NCBI GenBank assembly: GCA_963777045.1
Contig: CAVZPD010000027.1
Location: forward strand, 59,532-123,531
Length of the DNA: 64,000 nucleotides
Direction: 5' to 3'
DNA from: JAPSGM01 sp963777045
Lineage (GTDB): Bacteria; Chloroflexota; Limnocylindria; QHBO01
Numbering within the stretch: the first letter of the stretch is position 1; each line of letters opens with the position of its first letter. Below the pieces are notes generated by a model. It saw nothing but the letters and a program-made list of their open reading frames with translations. It made no database searches and was not told the DNA's origin. A program made the translations under genes and the position numbers. This document shows, one piece after another, positions 24,569-33,120 of the stretch.

Positions 24569-24744
24569 GATAGGTCTGCGATTCGGCGCCTCGCGGCTCC
24601 CTCGGGCCATGATCTGGTCGTTCTATCGGTGCAGGCCGCGCACGAGGTGCGCCGGGAGGCCGCGTCCATGCGGACGATGCACCGATAGATCGCGCCGGTG
24701 CGCGCCCGAAAGCGCGTCCCGGCCCAGGATTGCCGATCTATCGG
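24569..24744. repeat. inverted-repeat, cloverleaf-like intergenic element
   Basis: A 12-bp perfect inverted repeat, TCTATCGGTGCA (from 24622) and TGCACCGATAGA (to 24689), encloses two smaller hairpins: GCGCAC-GAG-GTGCGC and CGTCC-ATGC-GGACG. Together they would fold as a three-way junction. The stem-end word recurs outside: CGATAG near 24570 and CCGATCTATCGG at 24733-24744. It occupies the divergent gap between gatC and the hydrolase at 24777. It does not match tRNA or a riboswitch class that I know. It may be an operator cluster, a small structured RNA or the remnant of a short repeat element. Confidence 0.6.
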
Positions 24745-24776
24745 AAGGCGACGCCGGCATCTGGCACCATGGAGCG

Positions 24777-25643
24777 GTGAGCGTGGACCAGATCGCCATC
24801 CGCGGCGGGCAGATCGAGGTGTTCCGGCTCCCCGGCGGTCCCGGCACGCCGCTGCTGGTGCTCGGCGGCGTGGAGACCGGGCTGCGACGCCTGGCGGGGA
24901 CGGAGAACCTCCTCTCGCGGCGTTGGGCCTCCCGGGCGCGCAGGCGGCCGGTCGTGATCGTGGGCCGTCCGCTCCCGGACACCGACGAGGAGACGCAACG
25001 ACTGATGCACCCGCGTGTCATCGCCGATGCGGTGGCGACGGCGATCGACTGGATCGCCGCCAACGGCGGACCCGAGGCACCGTATGCGATCGAGGCCGAA
25101 TCGGGTGGCGGACGCATCAGCCTCTGGCTGGCCGTCGACCACCCCGAGCTGGTGGACCGCCTCGTCCTCTCATCGGTCGCCTCGGAGACGCGGCCGGACT
25201 CGGCCATGTCGCGGCGGATGATGCAGTGGATCGACCTCGCCGAGAACGACGACTGGGGCATGTTCTTCGGCCACATGGCGGTGCAGATGCGCCCATCCGA
25301 GGGCACGGACCAGGCGCGCTCCTTTGACGCCGCGGCGCGCCTGCAGCCGCGACCCGCGACACCCGAGCGGTTCGTCGGCGAGCTGCGCGCCACCCTCGAC
25401 CCCTCATCGTTCGTGACGGACCGGCTGCGCGAGGCCCACGTACCGGCGCTGGTGCTGGCCGGTGGTCGCGACCAGGTGGTGCCGCCCGACGCGACCCGGC
25501 AGGTGGCCGAATCGCTGCCCCTGGCGCGTTTCGAGCTGGACGCCGACTGCGGCCACACGGTTCGAACCAGCTTCGACAATTACGACGGCCTGGTGGAGGG
25601 TTTCCTGGCCGAGGGCGACGCCCTGCGTGCGAATGCGGGCTGA
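24777..25643 (+). CDS. alpha/beta hydrolase
   Basis: A 288-residue alpha/beta-hydrolase. The nucleophile elbow is unusual, A-E-S-G-G (YAIEAESGGGRISLW), with Ala where Gly is normal; the acid is in VLAGGRDQVVPPDATRQ and the His in DADCGHTVRTSFDNYD, so a triad is likely. A long lid of about 90 residues (from SSVASETRPDSAMSR) separates elbow and acid, suggesting a bulky substrate. Substrate is unknown. GTG 24777 is closely preceded by GGAG; GTG 24783, two codons on, would have better spacing. The 3' end overlaps the MFS transporter gene by 11 bases, so the two are coupled; a hydrolase plus exporter pair may act on the same small molecule. Confidence 0.85.
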   Translation: MSVDQIAIRGGQIEVFRLPGGPGTPLLVLGGVETGLRRLAGTENLLSRRWASRARRRPVVIVGRPLPDTDEETQRLMHPRVIADAVATAIDWIAANGGPEAPYAIEAESGGGRISLWLAVDHPELVDRLVLSSVASETRPDSAMSRRMMQWIDLAENDDWGMFFGHMAVQMRPSEGTDQARSFDAAARLQPRPATPERFVGELRATLDPSSFVTDRLREAHVPALVLAGGRDQVVPPDATRQVAESLPLARFELDADCGHTVRTSFDNYDGLVEGFLAEGDALRANAG

Positions 25644-26868
25644 GGTCGAGCCGGCGGGCCGCTGGCTCCAGCTGCTGGTGCTCTCGCTGGCGGTGCTGCT
25701 GGTGCTCGGCACCTGGTTCAGCGGTACGGCGGTGGCAGCGTCGCTCGTGGATGAGTGGGGCATCGACACCATTGGCGTGGCGACGCTCACCGTCGCCGTG
25801 CAGCTCGGCTTCGCGGCCTCAGCCCTCGTCCTGGCGATGCTGGGCATCCCGGACGTCGTGCCGGCGCGCTGGTTGATCCTGGCCGGCGGCCTCGTGGCCG
25901 CGGCCGCCAACGCCGGGTTCGCACTCCTCGCCGGCGACCTCGTCAGCGCGCTTCCCTACCGCTTCCTGACCGGCGCCGGAATCGCCGCCGTCTACCCGGT
26001 TGGGATGAAGGTCCTCTCCGGCTGGTTCCGCCGCGAGCGTGGATTGGCCGTCGGAACGCTCATCGGTGCGATCACCGTCGGGTCCGCCCTGCCGCACCTG
26101 CTGCGCGCCGGCGGAGTCCTGCTCCAGGCCGACTGGCACGTGATCGTGCTCAGCGCCAGCATCGGCGCCGCGCTCGGTGCGCTCGCTGCCGGTGCGCTCG
26201 TGAGCGACGGGCCCTTCACCGTGCCCGCCACCCGGTTCAGCCCGGCAGTGGCGCGCGCTGCCCTCAGGGAGCGATCGGTCTTGCTGGCCAACCTGGGCTA
26301 CCTCGGACACATGTGGGAGCTCTTCGCCATGTGGAGCTGGATTCCGCTCTTCCTGGCCGCGTCGCTGGCGGCCTCCGGGATGTCCGACCCCGCGGTCGCC
26401 AGCCTCATCGCCTTCGCCGTCGTGGCGGCCGGTGGAATCGGCTGCGTCGTGGCCGGGTCGCTGGCTGACCAGCTGGGCCGAACGACGCTCACCATCGCCG
26501 CCATGGCGATCTCGGGCAGCACGGCCGTCGTCACCGGGTTCCTGTTCGGCGCCTGGCCGGTGCTGCTCGTCGCGGTCGCGCTGGTATGGGGCATCACGGT
26601 CGTCGCCGACTCGGCGCAGTTCTCGACCGCGGTGAGCGAGCTCGCGCCACCCGGGACGGCTGGCTCCGCCCTCACCATCCAGACGGCGGCAGGCTTCACG
26701 CTCACCGCCGTGACGATCTGGGGCGTCAGCCTCCTAGGGCCGACCAACGCTGCCGGCTGGCGGGTCGCCTTCGGGGCCCTGGCCATCGGCCCCGCGCTCG
26801 GCATCCTGGCCATGTGGCGGCTCCGGCAACGCCCGGAGGCCGTCCAGATGGCGAATGGGAACCGCTAG
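25633..26868 (+). CDS. MFS transporter
   Basis: A 411-residue major facilitator with about twelve membrane helices. Helices 4-5 read YRFLTGAGIAAVYPVGMKVL, and the cytoplasmic loop SGWFRRERGLAVGTLIGA is like the sugar-phosphate/nitrate group of MFS. The second half repeats the pattern, with the loop AGSLADQLGRTTLTIAAMAI between helices 8 and 9, a motif-A-like G-x-x-x-D-x-x-G-R. The direction and substrate of transport are not evident. ATG 25633 overlaps the hydrolase stop; GTG 25627 is also in frame. The gene ends in a 4-base convergent overlap with the PEP mutase-like gene. Confidence 0.88.
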   Translation: MRAEVEPAGRWLQLLVLSLAVLLVLGTWFSGTAVAASLVDEWGIDTIGVATLTVAVQLGFAASALVLAMLGIPDVVPARWLILAGGLVAAAANAGFALLAGDLVSALPYRFLTGAGIAAVYPVGMKVLSGWFRRERGLAVGTLIGAITVGSALPHLLRAGGVLLQADWHVIVLSASIGAALGALAAGALVSDGPFTVPATRFSPAVARAALRERSVLLANLGYLGHMWELFAMWSWIPLFLAASLAASGMSDPAVASLIAFAVVAAGGIGCVVAGSLADQLGRTTLTIAAMAISGSTAVVTGFLFGAWPVLLVAVALVWGITVVADSAQFSTAVSELAPPGTAGSALTIQTAAGFTLTAVTIWGVSLLGPTNAAGWRVAFGALAIGPALGILAMWRLRQRPEAVQMANGNR

Positions 26869-27722
26869 GGCCCGGCGCCGCTGCGTGGGCTGCGTCGGCT
26901 GCGTCGGCTCCGAGGCTCGGGTGGGTCGGTGAACGCCGTCCCGTCGCCGGCCATCAGCCGGCGAGCCAGGTCCTCGGTCCCCTCCATCGCCTGCTGCCAC
27001 AGGCCACCCCCGACCGACACGCGGCGGACGCCCATGTTGCGCAGTCGCCGAAGGGACGGCGCTCCGTGCCGTAGCAGGATGTTCACCGGCCCATCGACAC
27101 GCTGGACCAGCCGGCTGATCGACCCGGCATCGGTCAGGCCGATGGGGTAGACGCAATCGGCGCCGGCGGCGAGGTACGCGTGGGCGCGCTCGATCGCGGC
27201 GCCAACCCGCGCCTTGAGCTCCCCCTCGCCTCTCAGGAACACGTCGATGCGCGCGTTGACGACGATCGGGACCCGGAGACGGAGGGCCACGGCGCGGACG
27301 GCGGCGATCCACTCCGCCTGGGAATCGAGCGAGCGCAGGCGCGGCTCCGGGCCCGACCGGTCCGTGTCCTCGAGGTTGAGCCCGACCGCGCCGGCCTGCA
27401 GCAGGCGCTCGACCAGCACGTCCGCCGGCAACCCGTAGCCCGCCTCCAGATCGGCAGTGACGGGAACACGGACCGCTCCGGCGATGCGCAGCACCATCAA
27501 AAACATCTCGCTGGCGGGGATCCGCTCTCCGTCCTCGTAGCCGAGCGCCTCGCTGACGCCGCTCGAGGTGGTGGCCACCGCCTCTGCACCCGCTCGCTCG
27601 ACAGCAATCGCGCTTCCCGTGTCCCAGGCATTGGGGAGCACGAGCGGATGATCGGCGTGGTGCAGGCTCCGCAGGCGCTCGGCCTGCGCCGCAAGCGCCT
27701 CCAGCTCGTGGGGCGGGATCAT
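26865..27722 (-). CDS. isocitrate lyase/PEP mutase family protein
   Basis: A 285-residue TIM-barrel enzyme of the ICL/PEPM superfamily. Visible are LPNAWDTGSAIAVERAGAEA at the N-terminus, the ATTSSGVSEALGYEDGE loop, the metal-binding acidic pair in VTADLEAGYG, and GLNLEDTD. The usual lyase K-K-C-G-H motif is absent, as in the PEP mutase/oxaloacetate hydrolase-like branch, so activity is probably C-C or C-P bond chemistry on a small oxo acid, but the reaction is not defined. The last 20 residues are basic and encoded by a short tandem GGCTGCGTC-type repeat (about 26880-26910). Its start overlaps the ligA stop by four bases; it ends the pcrA-dinB-ligA unit. Confidence 0.86.
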   Translation of the reverse strand: MIPPHELEALAAQAERLRSLHHADHPLVLPNAWDTGSAIAVERAGAEAVATTSSGVSEALGYEDGERIPASEMFLMVLRIAGAVRVPVTADLEAGYGLPADVLVERLLQAGAVGLNLEDTDRSGPEPRLRSLDSQAEWIAAVRAVALRLRVPIVVNARIDVFLRGEGELKARVGAAIERAHAYLAAGADCVYPIGLTDAGSISRLVQRVDGPVNILLRHGAPSLRRLRNMGVRRVSVGGGLWQQAMEGTEDLARRLMAGDGTAFTDPPEPRSRRSRRSPRSGAGP

Positions 27723-29800
27723 GGGGCACGTCCCTCCAGCAGGCTGCGGAAGCCATCCTCGTCGAGGACGGCGACGCCGAGCTTATCCGCCCTGGCAAGC
27801 TTGCTGCCCGCCTTCTCGCCCGCCACGAGGTAGTCGGTCTGCTTCGAGACCGACCCGGCCGGATGCCCGCCGGCGGCCCGGATCGCCGCCTCTGCCTCCG
27901 GCCGGCTGAACGAGGCCAATGTCCCCGTAACCACCAGCGTCTTGCCTGCGAGCGGTCCCCCGCCGGGTTCTGCCGCCGCACCCGCCTCTGGCGCATCCGC
28001 CACGACGCCGACCTCCAGCAGCCGGTGCAGGGTCCCCGCCGTGTGCTCGTCGGCGAAGTAGCGCGCGATCTCCTCAGCCACGACCCCACCGATGCCGAAC
28101 ACTGCCGTCAGCTCCTCGGCGGACGCGTCGTGCAGCCGATCCGCCGCGCGGCGAGTCCAGTCGGCCTCCGACTCCTCCTCCCGACGGGGCGTCTCCCGGG
28201 TCAGCCAGGCGGCCAGGTCGATCGCCGTCTGCTCGCCCACGTGGCGGATGCCGAGTGCGTTGAGGATGCGCGCCAGCGGGCGGCGCCGCGCGGCCTGGAT
28301 GGATGCGTGCAGGTTCTCCGCGCTCTTGCGTCCCAGCCGCTCGAGCCCCTCCAGGGTCTCGACGTCCAGCCGGAAGATGTCGGCCGGCTCGCGCACGAGG
28401 TCCCGCTCGATCAGCTGCTCCATGATCTTGAAGCCGAGGCCGTCCACGTCCAGGCCACCCCGCCCGCTGACGTGGAGCAGGCCACCCAGGCGCTGTGCCG
28501 GGCACCAGGGGTTCGGGCAGCGCCAGACGACCTCGCCCTCCTCCCGCACGGCCAGCGTGCCGCACACGGGGCAGTGCGACGGCATCTCCCAGACCGATTC
28601 CGAGCCGTCGCGCGCCTCCACCACGGCGCTGACCACCTCCGGGATTACGTCGCCGGCCCGCTGCAGCACGACGGTGTCGCCCACCCGCAGGTCCTTGCGC
28701 CGGATCTCGTCGATGTTGTGCAGCGTCGCATTCCGCACGGTGGTGCCGCCCACGAAGACCGGGGTGACGTGGGCAACCGGTGTCAGCGCTCCGGTCCGGC
28801 CCACGTAGACCTCGATCTCCTCGAGCTTGGTGGTCACCTGCTGCGCGGGGAACTTGTAGGCGATCGCCCAGCGAGGGGCCCGCGCGACGAAGCCGAGCAG
28901 CTGCTGCTGCTCGACGCTGTCGACCTTCACGACGATGCCGTCCGTCTCGTAGTCGAGCGCTCGGCGCTTCTCGGCCCACTCCTCCACGAAGCCGATGACG
29001 TCGTCGATCCCCTTTACCCTGCGCGAGACCGGGTTGACCGGCAGCCCCAGCTGCCGGATCAGCCCGAGCGACTGCCAGTGCGAGCCGATGCCGGCCGCTC
29101 CCACCACCTGGTAGCACCACAGCGCCAGCCGTCGGCTGGCGGTGACGCGGGGATCCTTCTGCCGGACCGATCCCGCCGCCGTGTTGCGGGCGTTGGCGTA
29201 CAGCTGCTTCCCCTCGCGCTCCAGCTGCTCGTTCAGCGAGGCGAAGGCGCCGCGCGGCATGTAGACCTCGCCGCGCACCTCCAGCTGGTCGCCGGGCGGG
29301 TCGTCGCGGAGCCTGAGCGGCACGGCGCGCACCGTTCGCAGGTTGGCGGTCACGTCCTCGCCGGTGCTCCCGTCGCCGCGGGTCGCGCCGCGCACGAATC
29401 CGCGGCCCTCGTAGCGCAGGCTGATCGCCAGTCCGTCGATCTTCAACTCGCAGACGTAGGTGACGCCGGGATCCTCATCGGCCAGGTCGAGCCCGCGGCG
29501 AACGCGCTGGTCGAATTCGCGCAGCTCGTCGTGGCCGAATGCGTTGCCGAGCGAGAGCATCGGCACCTGGTGCCGGACCTCGGCGAACGTGGTCGACGGT
29601 GGCGCCCCGACGCGCTGGGTCGGAGAGTCGGGCGTGGCCAGATCGGGATGCTCCGCCTCCAGATCCTGGAGCTCGCGCAGCATGCGGTCGTATTCGGCAT
29701 CCTCGATCGTGGGCGCGTCGAGCACGTAGTACCGGTAGCTCGCCTCCTCCAGGAGGCCGCGCAGCTCGGCCGCACGCGACGCCGGGTCGCTGGCCGTCAT
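27719..29800 (-). CDS. ligA: NAD-dependent DNA ligase LigA
   Basis: LigA, 693 residues, seals nicks in replication and repair using NAD+. Order of domains: Ia (YYVLDAPTIEDAEYDRMLRE), adenylation domain with active Lys120 (CELKIDGLAIS), OB fold (VYVGRTGALTPVAHVTPV), a four-Cys zinc finger (CPVCGTL ... CPNPWCPA), HhH repeats (LNALGIRHVGEQTAIDLA; VFGIGGVVAEEIA) and a C-terminal BRCT domain (LVVTGTLASFSRPEAEAAIR). All expected parts are present. It overlaps its neighbours on both sides by four bases, so it is translated within one operon with the DinB-like gene and the PEP mutase-like gene. Confidence 0.98.
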   Translation of the reverse strand: MTASDPASRAAELRGLLEEASYRYYVLDAPTIEDAEYDRMLRELQDLEAEHPDLATPDSPTQRVGAPPSTTFAEVRHQVPMLSLGNAFGHDELREFDQRVRRGLDLADEDPGVTYVCELKIDGLAISLRYEGRGFVRGATRGDGSTGEDVTANLRTVRAVPLRLRDDPPGDQLEVRGEVYMPRGAFASLNEQLEREGKQLYANARNTAAGSVRQKDPRVTASRRLALWCYQVVGAAGIGSHWQSLGLIRQLGLPVNPVSRRVKGIDDVIGFVEEWAEKRRALDYETDGIVVKVDSVEQQQLLGFVARAPRWAIAYKFPAQQVTTKLEEIEVYVGRTGALTPVAHVTPVFVGGTTVRNATLHNIDEIRRKDLRVGDTVVLQRAGDVIPEVVSAVVEARDGSESVWEMPSHCPVCGTLAVREEGEVVWRCPNPWCPAQRLGGLLHVSGRGGLDVDGLGFKIMEQLIERDLVREPADIFRLDVETLEGLERLGRKSAENLHASIQAARRRPLARILNALGIRHVGEQTAIDLAAWLTRETPRREEESEADWTRRAADRLHDASAEELTAVFGIGGVVAEEIARYFADEHTAGTLHRLLEVGVVADAPEAGAAAEPGGGPLAGKTLVVTGTLASFSRPEAEAAIRAAGGHPAGSVSKQTDYLVAGEKAGSKLARADKLGVAVLDEDGFRSLLEGRAP

Positions 29801-30327
29801 GAGACCGGGAGGTCCTCCTCGGCGTCCTCGTCACCGGCGGGATCGGCCCCGGTGAACCACGCTCGGACATCGGCGGTGTGCTCCCGGTAGTGGTCGGCTC
29901 CGTCGTCACGCACGACCTGCTCCACGGAGTCGCCGTAGGCGACGCGCTCCTCCAGCCACGCCGCGTCCGCCTCCTGCAGTGCGCTTCGGAGCGCCTCGAA
30001 GGCGGCCTCCTCGCGCTGTCGGATGGCGGGAAGCGCCGTCTCGCTCGCAACACGCGCAACGACGGCGTTGCGCTCGTCGACATCCAGCTCGTCCTCGCCG
30101 AACGCCTCGGTCCGGCCCTCCGCGGCGTGGTGCAGCGCCTCGGCGGCGTGGCCGGCCCAGTAGCCCAGGTGGGCCAGGAGCTCACGCGCGCTCCACTCGC
30201 CGGCCAGCCCCGGGGCCGTGAGCAGGGCCGGATCCATGTCGGCCAGGGCCGCCATGAACTCGTCGCGGGCGGCCACCAGCTCCTGCTCGATGGCGCGCAG
30301 CTGTTCCGGGGTGCGCTCGATCGTCAT
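29797..30327 (-). CDS. DinB-like/maleylpyruvate isomerase-type four-helix protein
   Basis: A 176-residue helical protein. It begins TIERTPEQLRAIEQELVAAR and has the WSARELLAHLGYWAGHAAEA segment typical of the DinB/MDMPI fold, in which a histidine trio binds a metal; here His in AHLGYW, the HHAAEG helix end and DHYREHTADVRAW are the candidate ligands. Members are metal-dependent thiol transferases or are uncharacterised. GAGGAGG lies just before ATG 30327, so the in-frame codons further upstream (to 30375, inside pcrA) are not needed. It sits between pcrA and ligA, overlapping ligA by four bases. The tail is very acidic (AGDEDAEEDLPVS). Confidence 0.85.
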   Translation of the reverse strand: MTIERTPEQLRAIEQELVAARDEFMAALADMDPALLTAPGLAGEWSARELLAHLGYWAGHAAEALHHAAEGRTEAFGEDELDVDERNAVVARVASETALPAIRQREEAAFEALRSALQEADAAWLEERVAYGDSVEQVVRDDGADHYREHTADVRAWFTGADPAGDEDAEEDLPVS

Positions 30328-30352
30328 CGGCTCCTCCTCGCGTGTCGGCACA

Positions 30353-32827
30353 TCATGCGCGTTCCAAACCGGCATACGCGGCGATCAACCGCTTCACGCC
30401 CTGGCCGACGAAGGCGACCGTCACCTCCTCGTCACCCTTCACCCACTGGCTCGAGACGACGACGCCCTCCCCGAAACGCCGGTGGCGCACGCGGTCACCC
30501 GCTCGCCATGCCAGGGTCGCGCTGCCGGTCTCCCCGGCGCCCGCTGCCGGGACGCTGAAGGCGCCGCTCCCGAGATCCAGGTCTCCGCCTGCCGCGTAGC
30601 CGCTTGCTGCCACGCGATCGCGCGCGCGCTCCAGGTCCCGTCCCACCGGCCGCGGCTGGCTGGGTGCCGCCATGTCCGGGAGCGAGACGGGCCGCAGCGG
30701 TTCGCGCAGTCGGTCCCGCCGCGGACTGCGGTACCCACCGGGGAGCCAGCCGGCGTCGTCGGTGCCGGTCCGTTCGCCCCAGCCGCCGCGGCGGAACGGG
30801 GTGCCGGCTTCACGGTCGAGGTCCATCAGCTCCTCGGGCAGCTCGGCCAGGAAGCGCGACGCCTCGGTGGCCGCTCCCACGCCCCAGGTGGACCGGTGCC
30901 GGGCGTGGACGAGGTAGAGCCGGTCCTTGGCCCGGGTCATGCCCACGTAGGTGAGCCGCCGCTCCTCCTCCAGCTCGCGCTCGTCCTCGAGGGCGCGCTT
31001 GTGGGGCAGCAGCCCCTCCTCCATGCCCACGATGAAGACGATGGGGAACTCGAGCCCCTTGGCCGCATGCAGCGTGATCAGCGTGACGCGCTCCGGCCGA
31101 TCCTCCAGGGTGTCCTGGTCACTGACCAGCGCCACCTCCTCCAGGAACCGGGCGAGGCCCTCGGGTACCTCGAGCTCATCGAACTCGGCGGCGTGGTTGC
31201 GCAGCTCGAGCAGGTTCGTCCAGCGCTCCTCGCCGTCATCGGTCCCGTCCTGGATCATGCCCTGCAGCCCGGAACGTTCGAAGACGGCGTCGAATACCAT
31301 CGACGGTGGCTCGACCGCGGCGAGCGTCATCAGGCCGGCGGCGAGGTCCGCGAACGAGGCCAGCGACGCTCGGGCGCGCGGCGTGAGGTTGGGGTTGGCA
31401 TCGGCCGCCTTCACCGCCTCCCACAGCGTGGTGCCGTGGGAGTCCGCCCAGGCACGGAGCTCTTCGAGCGTCTTGTCGCCGATGCCGCGCGCCGGCACGT
31501 TGATGACGCGTTCCAGCGCCACGCGGTCCGAGGCGTTTCGCGACAGCCGGACGTAGGCCAGCGCATCCTTGACCTCGCGGCGCTCGTAGAAGCGGGTGCC
31601 GCCGACGAGCTGGTACGGGATGCCGAAGCGCATGAAGGACTCCTCCAGCACCCGGCTCTGCGCATTGATCCGGTAGCAGACGGCGATATCGCCGTACTGG
31701 TGCGCCCCGTCCTCGTCATCGGCCCGTCGGGTAAGCAGGCTGGAGAGGCTTCCACGGCCCGAGCCACCCACCAGGCGCTCCACCTGGCGTGCCACGAACT
31801 CCGCCTCCTCGTACTCGTTGTAGGCGTCGAAGAGCGTGATCTGCGTGCCCGTGCCGCGATCGGTCCACAGCTTCTTCTCCTTGCGCCCCTCGTTGCGGCT
31901 CACGACGGCGTGCGCCGCGTCGAGGATCGTCTGGGTGGAGCGGTAGTTCTGCTCCAGCTTGACGACGTGGGCATCGGGATAGTCGGACTCGAAGTCCAGG
32001 ATGTTGCGCAGGTTGGCGCCGCGCCAGGAGTAGATGCTCTGGTCGTCGTCGCCGACCACGGCGAGGTTCTTGTGCTTGGCCGCCAGCAGCGAGCAGAGCA
32101 GGTACTGCGCCCGGTTCGTGTCCTGGTACTCGTCGACGAGGATCTGCTGCCAGCGCCCCTGGTAGCGGGCAAGGGCGTCGGGGTGCTGCTCGAAGAGGAA
32201 GACGGTCCGCATCAGCAGGTCGTCGAAGTCGACCGCATCGTCCTCGTGCAGCTGGCGCTGGTAGGCATCGTAGACGCGAGCCGCCGTCTCGTCGTAGTAG
32301 TTCGCCGCCTGGCGCTTCGCCGTCGCGACATCGGCCAGCTCGTCCTTGCGCTGGCCGATCCAGGCCAGCATGCCCGCCGGCGCGAAGCGCTTCTCGTCGA
32401 GGTCCAGCGCTCGGAGCACCTGCTTGACCACGGCCACCTGATCGGCGCGGTCGTAGATGGTGAACGACCGTGTCAGGCCGATCTTGTCGCCGTCGCGCCG
32501 GAGGATGCGCGCGCAGATGGCGTGGAAGGTGCCGATCGTCGATTCGCGGGCCGCCTCCTCCCCGATCAGCCCGGCGATGCGCTCGCGCATCTCGTTGGCG
32601 GCCTTGTTCGTGAAGGTCACGGCCACGATCTGCCACGGCTTGGTGCCGGTCGCGACGAGGTACGCCACGCGGTGGGCAAGCACGCGTGTCTTGCCGCTGC
32701 CCGCGCCAGCCAGGATCAGCAGCGGGCCGGAGAGGTGCGAGACAGCCTCCGCCTGTGGCGGGTTCATCCGCGCCAGGATCTCGTCCGGAGTGCGGGGAGC
32801 GGTGGGGGCGGGTGGTCCGGGGGGCAT
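30353..32827 (-). CDS. pcrA: UvrD/PcrA-type DNA helicase
   Basis: An 824-residue superfamily 1A 3'-5' helicase for repair and fork restart. Motifs in order: Q-motif region NPPQAEAVSH, Walker A (LAGAGSGKTRVL, residues 39-50), TFTNKAANEMRERI, GTFHAICARILRR, Walker B VDEYQDTN, GDDDQSIYSWRGA (motif III), LEQNYRST (motif IV), the motif V segment VTLITLHAAKGLEFPIVF, and EERRLTYVGMTRAKDRLYL (motif VI). After a variable Arg/Pro/Gly-rich region, the last 50 residues form the Tudor-like domain (VRHRRFGEGVVVSSQW) that contacts RNA polymerase in PcrA. Length is usual. It heads the operon with the DinB-like gene and ligA. Confidence 0.96.
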   Translation of the reverse strand: MPPGPPAPTAPRTPDEILARMNPPQAEAVSHLSGPLLILAGAGSGKTRVLAHRVAYLVATGTKPWQIVAVTFTNKAANEMRERIAGLIGEEAARESTIGTFHAICARILRRDGDKIGLTRSFTIYDRADQVAVVKQVLRALDLDEKRFAPAGMLAWIGQRKDELADVATAKRQAANYYDETAARVYDAYQRQLHEDDAVDFDDLLMRTVFLFEQHPDALARYQGRWQQILVDEYQDTNRAQYLLCSLLAAKHKNLAVVGDDDQSIYSWRGANLRNILDFESDYPDAHVVKLEQNYRSTQTILDAAHAVVSRNEGRKEKKLWTDRGTGTQITLFDAYNEYEEAEFVARQVERLVGGSGRGSLSSLLTRRADDEDGAHQYGDIAVCYRINAQSRVLEESFMRFGIPYQLVGGTRFYERREVKDALAYVRLSRNASDRVALERVINVPARGIGDKTLEELRAWADSHGTTLWEAVKAADANPNLTPRARASLASFADLAAGLMTLAAVEPPSMVFDAVFERSGLQGMIQDGTDDGEERWTNLLELRNHAAEFDELEVPEGLARFLEEVALVSDQDTLEDRPERVTLITLHAAKGLEFPIVFIVGMEEGLLPHKRALEDERELEEERRLTYVGMTRAKDRLYLVHARHRSTWGVGAATEASRFLAELPEELMDLDREAGTPFRRGGWGERTGTDDAGWLPGGYRSPRRDRLREPLRPVSLPDMAAPSQPRPVGRDLERARDRVAASGYAAGGDLDLGSGAFSVPAAGAGETGSATLAWRAGDRVRHRRFGEGVVVSSQWVKGDEEVTVAFVGQGVKRLIAAYAGLERA

Positions 32828-32834
32828 CGCCTCG

Positions 32835-32840
32835 ATTCTA
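32835..32840 (-). promoter_or_regulatory. -10 box for a leaderless mRNA (pcrA)
   Basis: TAGAAT on the minus strand, seven bases before the pcrA ATG at 32827. It shares two bases with the plus-strand box at 32839-32844. Confidence 0.5.
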
Positions 32841-32844
32841 TGAT
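32839..32844 (+). promoter_or_regulatory. -10 box for a leaderless mRNA (gene at 32851)
   Basis: TATGAT six bases before the ATG at 32851. The whole divergent gap is only 23 bp, so the two -10 boxes overlap and the promoters should exclude each other. Confidence 0.5.
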
Positions 32845-32850
32845 GTCCGC

Positions 32851-33120
32851 ATGCCAGCCGCCGAGCTTCCGCCCTGCGTCTTCTGCGGTGAACCGATCGG
32901 CCCCGGTCAGGAGAGAACCGGACGCGCTCCCATGGCCGCCCACGCCGCCTGCGCCGATGCCGCCCTCGCCGACGACGAGCACTGGGACGAGATCAGCGAG
33001 GGCGCTGCCGGCGAGGAGGCAGGGTCGAACCTGGACAAGACGCCGCGGGTCGGCTGCCTCGGCGTCTCGACCGGCGCGCTGCTGATAGCGATCGCCGTGG
33101 CCGTCGCCCTGCTGAGCTGA
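32851..33120 (+). CDS. small zinc-ribbon-like tail-anchored protein
   Basis: An 89-residue protein. The N-terminus has C-V-F-C followed 26 residues later by H-A-A-C (PPCVFCGEPIGPGQERTGRA, then MAAHAACAD), a possible treble-clef or zinc-ribbon site. An acidic middle (DDEHWDEISEGAAGEEAGS) is followed by a single C-terminal membrane helix (LGVSTGALLIAIAVAVALLS), so the protein is probably anchored with its zinc site in the cytoplasm. Function is unknown. It abuts the convergent YCII-like gene, with no base between the stop codons. Confidence 0.75.
   Translation: MPAAELPPCVFCGEPIGPGQERTGRAPMAAHAACADAALADDEHWDEISEGAAGEEAGSNLDKTPRVGCLGVSTGALLIAIAVAVALLS

Noticed and set aside
24622..24689. riboswitch or T-box for gatCA
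   Set aside because: No T-box specifier or antiterminator sequence and no known riboswitch core; gatC also seems to be leaderless from a promoter downstream of it.
26875..26912. 9-bp tandem GGCTGCGTC repeat
   Set aside because: Short low-complexity 3' end of the PEP mutase-like gene; no sign of an element.
30218..33085. 955-codon plus-strand open frame opposite pcrA and the DinB-like gene
   Set aside because: Antisense shadow caused by high third-position GC; the minus strand carries complete helicase motifs.
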